Shown: positions 26,374-31,815 of the stretch, one piece after another
How positions within the stretch are numbered: the first letter of the stretch is position 1
How the letters are laid out: each line of letters opens with the position of its first letter
Virus record (IMG/VR): IMGVR_UViG_3300049893_001099
Span: 1-32,212 of that record
Length of the DNA stretch: 32,212 bases
Strand: one strand, 5' to 3'
From: a virus
The notes under the pieces: generated by a model
What the model was told of the DNA's origin: nothing
Databases searched by the model: none
Seen by the model: only the letters and a program-made list of their open reading frames with translations
Made by a program: the position numbers and the translations under genes

Positions 26374-26946
26374 TTATTCCTCCTCATTTCCTGCATTAAG
26401 CATTGGATTCTGTGGCGTGTCAATAGATAAATGCTCCAGCAGTGGTGTAACGATTCTATGGCTCACTTCGGACTCCACGCGGTCTCGCATGTCGGTGACA
26501 TTTTTCGCCGTGAAGATGAACGCTGCCGAAGGACTGGCTCCACTAAGCCCTACATTGATCAAAAAGTCCTTTTGGGCTTGACGGGCTTGCTTATATGCTG
26601 TCGCAAAACTTATTAAGTCTTCTTGCATTTGTGCGTCTTTTTTAGAAATAACACCAATTTGAGCCATTTCTGCTTTACGCCGTTCTAGCATTTCATCCTG
26701 TCCATGCTCTGCCCACTGCGCCACCGTGTGAAAATCAACGCCAATATGTCTCGAAAACGCATAAAGTGACGGAAATTTAGCCGGTAATATCTTGTATTCT
26801 TCCGCTTTTCGCTTCTCTTCCCCGTTTTCGTCGTATTCCACCATACTTTTAATCACTTCGCGCCGTTCTACGGGTTGATTAAAAAAATCGTGCATCATCT
26901 GTATATATTCCCGCTTGAATTTGGAGTTTTTACCTGTATGAGCCAT
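26374..26946 (-). CDS. terS: Terminase small subunit (DNA-recognition)
   Basis: Start set at the ATG at 26946 (MAHTGKNSKF); a longer frame begins with GTG at 26964. 190 aa. A helix-turn-helix lies at residues about 59-82 (PSLYAFSRHIGVDFHTVAQW). The segment DLISFATAYKQARQAQKDFL (110-129) and GLSGASPSAAFIFTAKNVTD-MRDR (133-156) matches the hallmark of small terminases of the gp3-like group (FxxAYxxAKxxQKxxLxxxGLxGxYxPxFxIFxxKNxTDMRD). It recognises the packaging site and recruits TerL. It is the first gene of the left block, reading away from the regulator gene; a TGTGATAAT extended -10 (26957-26965) would give about a 4-nt leader. Confidence 0.88.
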   Translation of the reverse strand: MAHTGKNSKFKREYIQMMHDFFNQPVERREVIKSMVEYDENGEEKRKAEEYKILPAKFPSLYAFSRHIGVDFHTVAQWAEHGQDEMLERRKAEMAQIGVISKKDAQMQEDLISFATAYKQARQAQKDFLINVGLSGASPSAAFIFTAKNVTDMRDRVESEVSHRIVTPLLEHLSIDTPQNPMLNAGNEEE

Positions 26947-26956
26947 ATACCACCAT

Positions 26957-26965
26957 ATTATCACA
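26957..26965 (-). promoter_or_regulatory. Extended -10 candidate for the left (late) block
   Basis: Minus strand TGTGATAAT (hexamer GATAAT 26957-26962). Predicted +1 near 26950, 4 nt before the TerS ATG. The dyad 26972-26988 covers its -35/spacer region. Confidence 0.35.
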
Positions 26966-26994
26966 TTGAATCATAGTATAAAACTATGTATAAT
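26966..26994 (+). promoter_or_regulatory. Sigma70-like promoter of the ribbon-helix-helix regulator gene
   Basis: -35 TTGAAT (26966-26971), 17-bp spacer, -10 TATAAT (26989-26994). Predicted +1 at 27001, 3 nt before the ATG. The spacer is exactly filled by the inverted repeat 26972-26988, a standard location for repression. Confidence 0.6.
26972..26988. promoter_or_regulatory. Dyad operator candidate between divergent TerS and regulator genes
   Basis: CATAGT-ATAAA-ACTATG, a 6-bp inverted repeat with 5-bp centre lying in the spacer of the rightward promoter and over the upstream part of the leftward one. A further half-site ACTATG is at 27001-27006, 18 bp downstream of the first and overlapping the regulator start codon. 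Binding by the adjacent ribbon-helix-helix protein is inferred. Confidence 0.55.
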
Positions 26995-27003
26995 TACAGT
27001 ACT

Positions 27004-27150
27004 ATGAAACAACCAAAGAAAAACGTGCTTATAAACGAGAATTTACACACCATGATTAAAATCCGTGCAGCTCAAACCAATACAACTATAGAAAAATACA
27101 TTGCAAAATGCGTGCTTTTAGAGCATGGACTACAAAAAACATCATCATAG
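27004..27150 (+). CDS. Ribbon-helix-helix (Arc/MetJ-like) transcriptional regulator, 48 aa
   Basis: Translation is MKQPKKNVLINENLHTMIKI followed by RAAQTNTTIEKYIAKCVLLE and HGLQKTSS. It fits the ribbon-helix-helix fold: a short basic N-terminus, a beta strand with alternating residues (NVLINENL, about 7-14), helix 1 (HTMIKIRAAQ), a TNTT turn (26-29), and helix 2 (IEKYIAKCVLLEHG). Such proteins dimerise and insert the strand into the DNA major groove. Gene position, the dyad in its own promoter and the divergent terminase gene make it a likely autorepressor and early/late switch. Followed 20 bp later by an intrinsic terminator, so it is a single-gene transcript. Confidence 0.8.
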   Translation: MKQPKKNVLINENLHTMIKIRAAQTNTTIEKYIAKCVLLEHGLQKTSS

Positions 27151-27157
27151 AACCCAC

Positions 27158-27499
27158 TGCCACACCTCTAAACGGCTCAGCTGAGCCGTTTTTTCATTCC
27201 TGCCACACCTCTGCCATACCTCCACACCCGAGGTGTGGCACGATTATACGGCTCTGTGTAGCCATAAAAGTGGGTCGTGCCACACCTACCACACCTACCA
27301 CACCTATTTTATACTCTTCTGGACTAAAAAATAAGAAACTATATATATACATACTTTTCTATTTTTTACTCTATACCTATACAATATATAAAAAGGTATG
27401 GTTAGGTATGGTATATATAGAAAATAGGGCTATACTGAGCCACCAAAAGTGTGCCACACCTCCTGCCATACCTCACCATACCTCATCCGAGGTGTGGCA
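27158..27499. repeat. Iteron-like cluster of TGCCAYACCTC motifs around an A+T-rich core (origin-like)
   Basis: Forward copies: 27158, 27201, 27212, 27278, 27452, 27464 (full or one-mismatch TGCCAYACCTC/A), shorter CCAYACCTM at 27289, 27298, 27476, and a degenerate CCACACCC at 27222. Reverse copies: GAGGTGTGGCA at 27230-27240 and 27489-27499, AGGTATGG at 27394 and 27404. Two similar modules (27201-27240 and 27452-27499), each direct-direct-inverted, flank an A+T-rich stretch (about 27301-27450). This is how phage and plasmid origins or initiator/partition sites look. No initiator gene is in the window. The overlapping 132-codon plus frame (27108-27506) is low-complexity and overlaps the regulator gene, so I do not call it. 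Confidence 0.65.
27171..27194 (+). terminator. Rho-independent terminator after the regulator gene
   Basis: AACGGCTC-AGCT-GAGCCGTT stem-loop (8-bp, G+C-rich) followed by TTTT. The most canonical intrinsic terminator in the window; insulates the downstream repeat region. Confidence 0.85.
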
Positions 27500-27506
27500 G
27501 CTATAA

Positions 27507-27725
27507 ACTCAAAAACAAAACAAGCAAAAAGTCAATAGTTATAAAACCGCTTAACCACGCCATCATTTAGCAACTGGGGATAACTCCATCGACACGCCTT
27601 GCAAGTGCTACGCAAAGGTATATACTATACATGTACAAGAACATACATATACAAGTAGATACAATTATAAAGAATAGTATATACAAAATACAATCAAAGG
27701 TATATACTACTAATCAAATAAAAAC
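27507..27725 (+). promoter_or_regulatory. Leader region with two promoter candidates for the early gene block
   Basis: About 220 bp with no gene. CAAAGGTATATACTA occurs twice (27613-27627 and 27695-27709), with an inverted AGTATATAC at 27676-27684. The first copy is part of a promoter TTGCAA (27599-27604)-16 bp-TATACT (27621-27626). The second gives a TATACT at 27703-27708, 17 nt before the next ATG, with a weak TATACA -35. The repeats around both -10 boxes could be sites for a common regulator. Confidence 0.5.
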
Positions 27726-27863
27726 ATGAAACATATACACCAAGTACTAGCCAAGTACTACCCACACATATACCGAACCCCGTACAAACCCCTCCGAGAA
27801 ATGATCGCACAAGCCAAAAACGCACGCCGCAACGCACGATTAGTACAGTTACTCACCAAATAA
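27726..27863 (+). CDS. Small basic protein, 45 aa
   Basis: ATG after AATAAAAAC, translation MKHIHQVLAKYYPHIYRTPY then KPLREMIAQAKNARRNARLV and QLLTK. Strongly basic, aromatic first half and helical second half; may bind nucleic acid. No family recognised. The stop is part of an 11-bp tandem duplication TCACCAAATAA (27853-27863 and 27864-27874) directly before the next start. Codon use is similar to downstream genes, which favours it being real. Confidence 0.5.
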   Translation: MKHIHQVLAKYYPHIYRTPYKPLREMIAQAKNARRNARLVQLLTK

Positions 27864-27875
27864 TCACCAAATAAT

Positions 27876-28541
27876 ATGGAGACAATACACGAAGAAACAA
27901 GGAACGGATACAGTATCAAAATCTATCCCGACTACGACTACTCGGAGACACCAGACGACTGGGGTAACGATGACGTATTCCTTGTAGCTTTTCACCGTGA
28001 CTTTACCGTGGAACGCGATGGATTCGATATAGAAACTATGCGAGCGGTTATGAACGGAGGGAAGTACGAGGACGGAAGCAAGCACGAGCGAGCGCAGGAG
28101 ATACTACACGACTACCACATATTCGGACTCGAAGCGTATATCCATAGCGGAGTACACCTTTCATTGTCACACGAGGGTAACTACCCCGACAGACAGTGGG
28201 ATGTATCACAGCTGGGATGCGTGATGGTGGAGAAGAAGAGCGCGAGAATGAAGAAGACAGCACGCGAGCGAGCACTCGGACTACTCGAAACGTGGAACGC
28301 GGTACTCGAAGGGAGCGTGTACGGATACGTGGTGGAAGATGAAACACACGGGACTACATTCAATGAGTCCTGCTGGGGTTACATTGAGACTGAGTATCCT
28401 ATTGAGAAGACTTACGTGCTACAGGAAGCACGAAGTGTAGCAGACTACGCATACAAGCAGATGCTGGAGTCACACATAGCGAAGAGGAAGGAGCAGATAA
28501 AAGCAGGTGCGCCATTACGAGTACGAGAAGCACTAGCATAA
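27876..28541 (+). CDS. Conserved phage protein of unknown function (FHR...WD..QLG type)
   Basis: 221 aa. Segments VFLVAFHRDFTVERDGF (about 35-51), EAYIHSGVHLSLSH, RQWDVSQLGCVMVEK, NAVLEGSVYGYVVEDE and ESCWGYIE correspond, in order, to a recurrent phage/plasmid protein whose usual form has FHRRYxLGD, DHSGxTxS, WDSGQVGFI, YLxGDVYGY and DSCWGF. Function of that group is unknown to me. First substantial gene of the plus-strand block, starting 12 bp after the 45-aa gene. No Shine-Dalgarno (ATAATATG). Confidence 0.8.
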   Translation: METIHEETRNGYSIKIYPDYDYSETPDDWGNDDVFLVAFHRDFTVERDGFDIETMRAVMNGGKYEDGSKHERAQEILHDYHIFGLEAYIHSGVHLSLSHEGNYPDRQWDVSQLGCVMVEKKSARMKKTARERALGLLETWNAVLEGSVYGYVVEDETHGTTFNESCWGYIETEYPIEKTYVLQEARSVADYAYKQMLESHIAKRKEQIKAGAPLRVREALA

Positions 28542-28549
28542 AACAGAAT

Positions 28550-28723
28550 ATGAAAACATATCGAGTATACTTTGAAGAAGCGTTTGACGTACTTATTGAG
28601 GCAGATAATACCGAAAAAGCACGTACCAAACTCTTTGCAGGAGACTATGAAGGAACACCAAATCACCGCGAGATAACTTGTGTTGAGGTGGTGGAACTAC
28701 AGGATGGGAAGGAGTTAGAATAA
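28550..28723 (+). CDS. Small acidic protein, 57 aa
   Basis: MKTYRVYFEEAFDVLIEADN, then TEKARTKLFAGDYEGTPNHR and EITCVEVVELQDGKELE. A beta-alpha-beta pattern with a central ADNTEKARTKLF segment is typical of many small phage proteins of the same general fold (YxVxxExxxxVxVxAxxxxEAxxxA). 8 nt after the previous stop. Function unknown. Confidence 0.7.
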   Translation: MKTYRVYFEEAFDVLIEADNTEKARTKLFAGDYEGTPNHREITCVEVVELQDGKELE

Positions 28724-28786
28724 ATTATTATAGTACGCAGATAGCATCATCATACAGTCTCTCTCACACAGTACCTTTCAAATACC

Positions 28787-28817
28787 ACAGCTACGGGCGA
28801 CACTTACGTGTAACTGT
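28787..28817 (+). repeat. Hairpin C (degenerate copy) with CACTTACG loop
   Basis: Arms ACAG-c-TAC (28787-28794) and GTA-a-CTGT (28810-28817), 7 pairs with one mismatch. Loop contains CACTTACG. Confidence 0.4.
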
Positions 28818-28850
28818 ACGGGCATCGGTATACCAGCGAGAAGTCACGAA

Positions 28851-28881
28851 TGTACGCATATCACTTGCGAACGCGCGTACA
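28851..28881 (+). repeat. Hairpin A with ATATCACTTGCGAA loop
   Basis: Arms TGTACGC (28851-28857) and GCGTACA (28875-28881), perfect 7-bp stem. The 17-nt loop begins with the 14-nt direct repeat ATATCACTTGCGAA (28858-28871). Confidence 0.55.
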
Positions 28882-28906
28882 GACTACAGCGGAGAGGACG
28901 CGAAGG

Positions 28907-28935
28907 GCACGTATATCACTTGCGAAGCTACGTGC
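28907..28935 (+). repeat. Hairpin B with TATCACTTGCGAA loop
   Basis: Arms GCACGTA (28907-28913) and TACGTGC (28929-28935), perfect 7-bp stem. The second copy of ATATCACTTGCGAA is at 28913-28926. Aligned with hairpin A, two stem positions differ in a compensating way (T-A to C-G, and C-G to T-A). Confidence 0.55.
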
Positions 28936-29155
28936 AGGGTACTGTGTGGGGGATGCTGTGGAGGCAGAACCCGAATATGAACGGGGCGAGCGGACGCGAA
29001 TACAGCCGTGCCCGCCGTCCTGTTCAGCCCACAGTGTGCGAGCGAACGTACTCTGTGTGCTGGACGGGAACAGCGCGGACGTACTTTCTACAGGAAGGAG
29101 AAGTGTTGAATGTGCGGACGAAGTTGATTAGTAGAGTAGCAATAAAATTATATTT

Positions 29156-29500
29156 ATGGGGATGCGCAGAAACATCGCTCTCAATTATGGAGCGAACGAA
29201 GAGAAGAATCGAACGGACAAAATCTACCTATACACCCACTGGGGTGCGGAGGGATTAGAAGAGTCACTAGCAAAATCGCTAGACCGTGGACGCGGACGAT
29301 GGACAGACCCATCGTACCTTTCACGAATCATATTCACCGATATGACGAAAGATGTTGGTGATGAACTTACAGGATATGGACTTGCGCCATACGAAGTTGA
29401 CCCTGAGTTTGACACACTCGAAGTTGACCTCGAAAAGCAGACCGTGAACGGAGTGGGGTACGAAGCATTTATCAGTAACCCGCAGATGTTTGCAATATGA
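29156..29500 (+). CDS. Conserved small phage protein (IYLYTHWGAEGL type), 114 aa
   Basis: MGMRRNIALNYGANEEKNRT and KIYLYTHWGAEGLEESLAKS, then RWTDPSYLSRIIFTDMTKD. The pattern (N)xxI...KIYLYxHWgg..l...L...L.......R..D..YL.RiifxxM..d..gelTGyGi matches small proteins recurrent in phage early regions; function unknown. The C-terminal LEVDLEKQTVNGVGYEAFIS is also typical. The start at 29156 follows an A+T-rich stretch; an alternative ATG is two codons downstream. The stop overlaps the next start (ATGA). Confidence 0.8.
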   Translation: MGMRRNIALNYGANEEKNRTDKIYLYTHWGAEGLEESLAKSLDRGRGRWTDPSYLSRIIFTDMTKDVGDELTGYGLAPYEVDPEFDTLEVDLEKQTVNGVGYEAFISNPQMFAI

Positions 29501-29664
29501 AATACGGAGATTACGCGAACAAGACTGATACGTTTCTGATGAAACGACACGATGCGATACTCGATAAGCTGGGACACAGACTATCGAGCGAACAGATGGA
29601 GTTGATACACGAGCTATGCGAAGTCGAACGCGAGCTGACATTACGAGAGGAAGACCCGCGATAA
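29497..29664 (+). CDS. Small helical protein, 55 aa
   Basis: 4-nt ATGA overlap with the upstream gene, ends 1 nt before the next ATG, so it is translationally coupled. Sequence MKYGDYANKTDTFLMKRHDA, ILDKLGHRLSSEQMELIHEL and CEVERELTLREEDPR: a highly charged amphipathic double helix, probably a helical hairpin. No function recognised. Confidence 0.7.
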   Translation: MKYGDYANKTDTFLMKRHDAILDKLGHRLSSEQMELIHELCEVERELTLREEDPR

Positions 29665-29665
29665 T

Positions 29666-29875
29666 ATGAGAACAACACGAGACATTGTGTATCACTACCC
29701 GATGACAGGTAGCGTGGTGATACCAGCAGGAACAATGGTGATACCCGCCGATAACCTACCAGAGAACAGCACGATTAAGTACTGGGCACTCCCGTGGAAC
29801 GGGATGGATGAGGTGGCAGAGAGTCACGAGCGAAACTATGGATTCGGACTCGAAGCTGGAGACGTAACTGAATAG
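29666..29875 (+). CDS. Small conserved phage protein, 69 aa
   Basis: MRTTRDIVYHYPMTGSVVIP, AGTMVIPADNLPENSTIKYW, then ALPWNGMDEVAESHERNYGF and GLEAGDVTE. The order V.IPAGT.V.PA.NLP....KYW..PW.GM.E.AES..RNYGF.LE..DV is a pattern I have seen in small phage proteins of unknown function. A compact beta domain with an IPAGT turn. Confidence 0.75.
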   Translation: MRTTRDIVYHYPMTGSVVIPAGTMVIPADNLPENSTIKYWALPWNGMDEVAESHERNYGFGLEAGDVTE

Positions 29876-29878
29876 ACT

Positions 29879-30262
29879 ATGCGAAACGAGAAAGGACAAT
29901 TCGTGGACGGTGAGGCGGGCAAGAGTACCCGCTTCACCCGCGAGCGGTCACTGGGTAACCAGCACGCAAAGGGTAACCCGCCGAACGCAACCACGTGGAA
30001 GGAAGGAGACACCGCAGGTGAGAAGCATCCGCAGTGGAAAGGTGGCGTGCAGAACAATACGAACGACTGTGCCTATGTGCACACTGGAGTGAACGCGCGT
30101 ATCCGAAGACCACGTAAGGTGTGGGAGGATGTGTATGGTGAACTCCCCGCTGGGTACGTTATATGGCACATTGACGGGGACAAACACAATGATGACATTG
30201 ATAACCTCGAAGCGATTACGAGAGCGGAGATGATGCTCCGCAATTCACGACATTCAATATGA
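29879..30262 (+). CDS. HNH endonuclease (phage type)
   Basis: 127 aa. An N-terminal GQF/GN-rich linker with the motif EKHPQWKGG (residues 48-56), often seen in phage HNH proteins, then VIWHIDGDKHNDDIDNLEAI (94-113) and RAEMMLRNSRHSI. The HxDxDxxNDxxxNL signature places the metal and catalytic residues at about H97, D99, N104 and N109. Such genes act as free-standing homing endonucleases or DNA nickases in packaging/replication. Here it lies among small genes, 3 nt after the previous stop and with a 4-nt overlap to the next start. Fairly sure of the domain, not of its biological role. Confidence 0.88.
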   Translation: MRNEKGQFVDGEAGKSTRFTRERSLGNQHAKGNPPNATTWKEGDTAGEKHPQWKGGVQNNTNDCAYVHTGVNARIRRPRKVWEDVYGELPAGYVIWHIDGDKHNDDIDNLEAITRAEMMLRNSRHSI

Positions 30263-30486
30263 GAATGAAGAAAGCAGATTCACCAATCAAGATGTACGGA
30301 TGGTGCCCGAAGTGCAAGGCAGTGAACGTGGATACTTACGGTGGCAGGCGTGAGTGGCAGAAGAGTATCGTGGACTGGAGTGACAGTATGCCCGTACTCC
30401 CGCACTACGGATGCACTGAGGTACCAGATAGCGGACGAACGGGCACAGGTAAGTTGGAAGTTATTAAAGCAGAAGATGACTTTTAG
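30259..30486 (+). CDS. Zinc-ribbon-like small protein, 75 aa
   Basis: Overlaps the HNH stop by ATGA. Contains GWCPKCKAVNVDTYG (one CxxC knuckle at residues 16-19) and a later single Cys in YGCTEVPDSG, so a complete four-Cys ribbon is not present unless histidine (PHYGC) takes part. No function recognised. Confidence 0.7.
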   Translation: MRMKKADSPIKMYGWCPKCKAVNVDTYGGRREWQKSIVDWSDSMPVLPHYGCTEVPDSGRTGTGKLEVIKAEDDF

Positions 30487-30487
30487 T

Positions 30488-30799
30488 ATGAAAACAAAAC
30501 TCAGAGGATTACCACTCCAGTTGGTGATGCACCTAGCACACGGGGACTGGACACCGAAGGGCACACTCACCGCAGATATGGTATGGAAGCACGAAGAGGG
30601 GCACAAGATAGGGTCACGCTACCTACCAGAGACTGTGGGTAGAGCACTTCGCTCACTCGAAGAGCAGAGTATCATTGCAGTAAAGCCGTGCGGTATATCG
30701 GTGCAATACAAGTGGATACCCGAAGCGATGCGGGGTAGATACATACCTTCATCACAGAGACCGCAGGGTGCAGAGGATAAATTATTCAGACAAAACTAA
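30488..30799 (+). CDS. Winged-helix-like DNA-binding protein, 103 aa
   Basis: Start chosen at the ATG at 30488, 1 nt after the stop of the previous gene; a longer in-frame extension overlaps that gene and is not credible. LPLQLVMHLAHGDWTPKGTL (helix 1), TADMVWKHEEGHKIGSRYLP, ETVGRALRSLEEQSIIAVKP (recognition-like helix and wing) and CGISVQYKWIP resemble a winged helix: the RALRSLEEQGxI element is the typical third helix plus wing. A regulator or replication accessory protein is plausible. Confidence 0.7.
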   Translation: MKTKLRGLPLQLVMHLAHGDWTPKGTLTADMVWKHEEGHKIGSRYLPETVGRALRSLEEQSIIAVKPCGISVQYKWIPEAMRGRYIPSSQRPQGAEDKLFRQN

Positions 30800-30800
30800 T

Positions 30801-30929
30801 ATGAATCAAAGCGTACACGATGAATCAGTTGATGCACGATTAAAGCGAACGAACTTTATTATGTGGGTGAACACGATTGCGAATGTGATTGGCTCGCTCG
30901 CACTTATTGGCATAGCATTATTCAAATGA
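30801..30929 (+). CDS. Tiny membrane protein, 42 aa
   Basis: MNQSVHDESVDARLKRTNFI followed by MWVNTIANVIGSLALIGIAL and FK. A charged N-terminal 15 residues followed by a single transmembrane helix (about 19-41). ATG 1 nt after the upstream stop; stop overlaps the next start (ATGA). Single-span phage proteins of this kind include holin-like and superinfection-exclusion proteins, but nothing specific is recognised. Confidence 0.65.
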   Translation: MNQSVHDESVDARLKRTNFIMWVNTIANVIGSLALIGIALFK

Positions 30930-31240
30930 AAATTGATTTTCAGGGATTTAGGAACGACCCGACTTCCCTTCACGACTTCTTTGAACTAAGTGGTTCATTG
31001 CAGGCAACGAAACTCAAGCACCACCCGTTTGTTGTGTTCGAGGAAACACCCGATGGATTGGTTGTGCGAAAGATAGATAATGTTGGAGACTTACTAAAAT
31101 GTAGACCAGCAACCCCAGTCATTGCTCAGTGGGGTGGTAAGTGGTCATCAGACTTTTTTACCTTCTTGGTTTTTGAACTACAAATGTATCTTGATGATAA
31201 AAAGGCAGAAGATAATATACCCCACACCTATGTTAGCTGA
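30926..31240 (+). CDS. Hypothetical protein, 104 aa
   Basis: Start at the ATG at 30926 in ATGA overlap with the membrane protein; a longer frame from 30863 would overlap that gene and is less likely. MKIDFQGFRNDPTSLHDFFE, LKHHPFVVFEETPDGLVVRK, PVIAQWGGKWSSDFFTFLVF: mixed alpha/beta with several aromatics and no known motif. Overlaps the next gene by 11 nt. Confidence 0.65.
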   Translation: MKIDFQGFRNDPTSLHDFFELSGSLQATKLKHHPFVVFEETPDGLVVRKIDNVGDLLKCRPATPVIAQWGGKWSSDFFTFLVFELQMYLDDKKAEDNIPHTYVS

Positions 31241-31403
31241 AACCACAGTCACTGTAGTCATCGGCTCAGAGGTGAGCGCGAGTGTGCTACCGAACGCATC
31301 GAACACGATTGCAACTACAACACAAGCAAACCAATTTGGTCAATTGACCGAAATGGTCGAGGTGTGGCGTAGTATTATTGATTGGTTAGTGAATCTCATA
31401 TGA
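31230..31403 (+). CDS. Small hypothetical protein, 57 aa
   Basis: MLAETTVTVVIGSEVSASVL, PNASNTIATTTQANQFGQLT, EMVEVWRSIIDWLVNLI. Thr/Ala-rich with a C-terminal amphipathic helix. Start overlaps the preceding gene by 11 nt; stop overlaps the next ATG by 4 nt. The coding DNA contains GAGGTGTGGC (31359-31368), a 10/11 match to the iteron-like motif, possibly chance. Confidence 0.55.
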   Translation: MLAETTVTVVIGSEVSASVLPNASNTIATTTQANQFGQLTEMVEVWRSIIDWLVNLI

Positions 31404-31627
31404 AATACAAAGCACGCCAGCCCGAACGCCACGAGCAGAGCAACGAGACACACTCGATGGTGTATGGATACGACCAGCTTGAAGGATTGTTTGTGCAGGT
31501 ATTTGATGTGGACGATGAGTTGGTCGAGTCGCTCACAGAGGAGGCAGACAAACTCACACCGCAACGCCTCGCACAAATCGCAGAAGATTACGGATTCTTT
31601 ATTGATATAGGCGAGAACACATTATGA
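31400..31627 (+). CDS. Hypothetical protein, 75 aa
   Basis: ATGA-coupled start at 31400 (MKYKARQPERHEQSNETHSM), then GYDQLEGLFVQVFDVDDELV and a C-terminal helix ending GFFIDIGENTL. Acidic, compact, without recognised motif; an earlier TTG/GTG extension in the same frame overlaps the 57-aa gene and is rejected. Confidence 0.65.
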   Translation: MKYKARQPERHEQSNETHSMVYGYDQLEGLFVQVFDVDDELVESLTEEADKLTPQRLAQIAEDYGFFIDIGENTL

Positions 31628-31815
31628 AAGAATGGCAAACATTAGATGTGCGCGTCAGATTCTACATCGAGCACACGCCAGGTACGAAAGAACATTTGAA
31701 GCAGATAGTGGCATCGTACCTGAAAGGCAAGGGTGTGGTGACGATGCAGGAGTACGATGGTGACCGTCCACAGCACCCACTTGTGTTCGAGCTATCACGA
31801 GCAGATGATTATTAG
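31624..31815 (+). CDS. Hypothetical protein, 63 aa
   Basis: ATGA overlap with the preceding gene. MKEWQTLDVRVRFYIEHTPG, TKEHLKQIVASYLKGKGVVT, MQEYDGDRPQHPLVFELSRA. A beta-alpha-beta layout similar in style to the 57-aa gene at 28550. Function unknown. Overlaps the next gene by 11 nt. Confidence 0.65.
   Translation: MKEWQTLDVRVRFYIEHTPGTKEHLKQIVASYLKGKGVVTMQEYDGDRPQHPLVFELSRADDY

Larger units (their letters stand above)
28724..29155 (+). other. G+C-richer gap with no convincing gene; candidate structured RNA or DNA element
   Basis: 432 bp between the 57-aa and 114-aa genes. All three plus frames are largely open, a by-product of base composition, and they conflict: one (28687-28979) has protein-like codons but no ATG/GTG/TTG start; one starts with ATG (28850-29131, 93 aa, Arg/Cys-rich, unrecognised) and remains the only orthodox gene candidate; one runs through into the next gene. 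The region contains three hairpins with a shared loop motif (separate entries) and longer complementary arms at about 29016-29081: CAGC-c-CACAG against CTGTG-t-GCTG, and CTGTTC against GAACAG. I favour a structured element but cannot exclude the 93-aa gene. Confidence 0.4.

Noticed and set aside
26374-27150. Lysogeny module
   Set aside because: A small repressor-like gene and operator exist, but no integrase, excisionase or attachment site is visible in the window.
27158-27500. Possible CRISPR array
   Set aside because: Repeat units are only 9-11 bp, irregularly spaced and in both orientations; no spacer-sized regular intervals.
27108-27506. 132-codon plus-strand open frame through the iteron region
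   Set aside because: Overlaps the regulator gene end, crosses the terminator and is made of repeat-derived Thr/Pro/His and Ile/Tyr runs; looks like open non-coding sequence.
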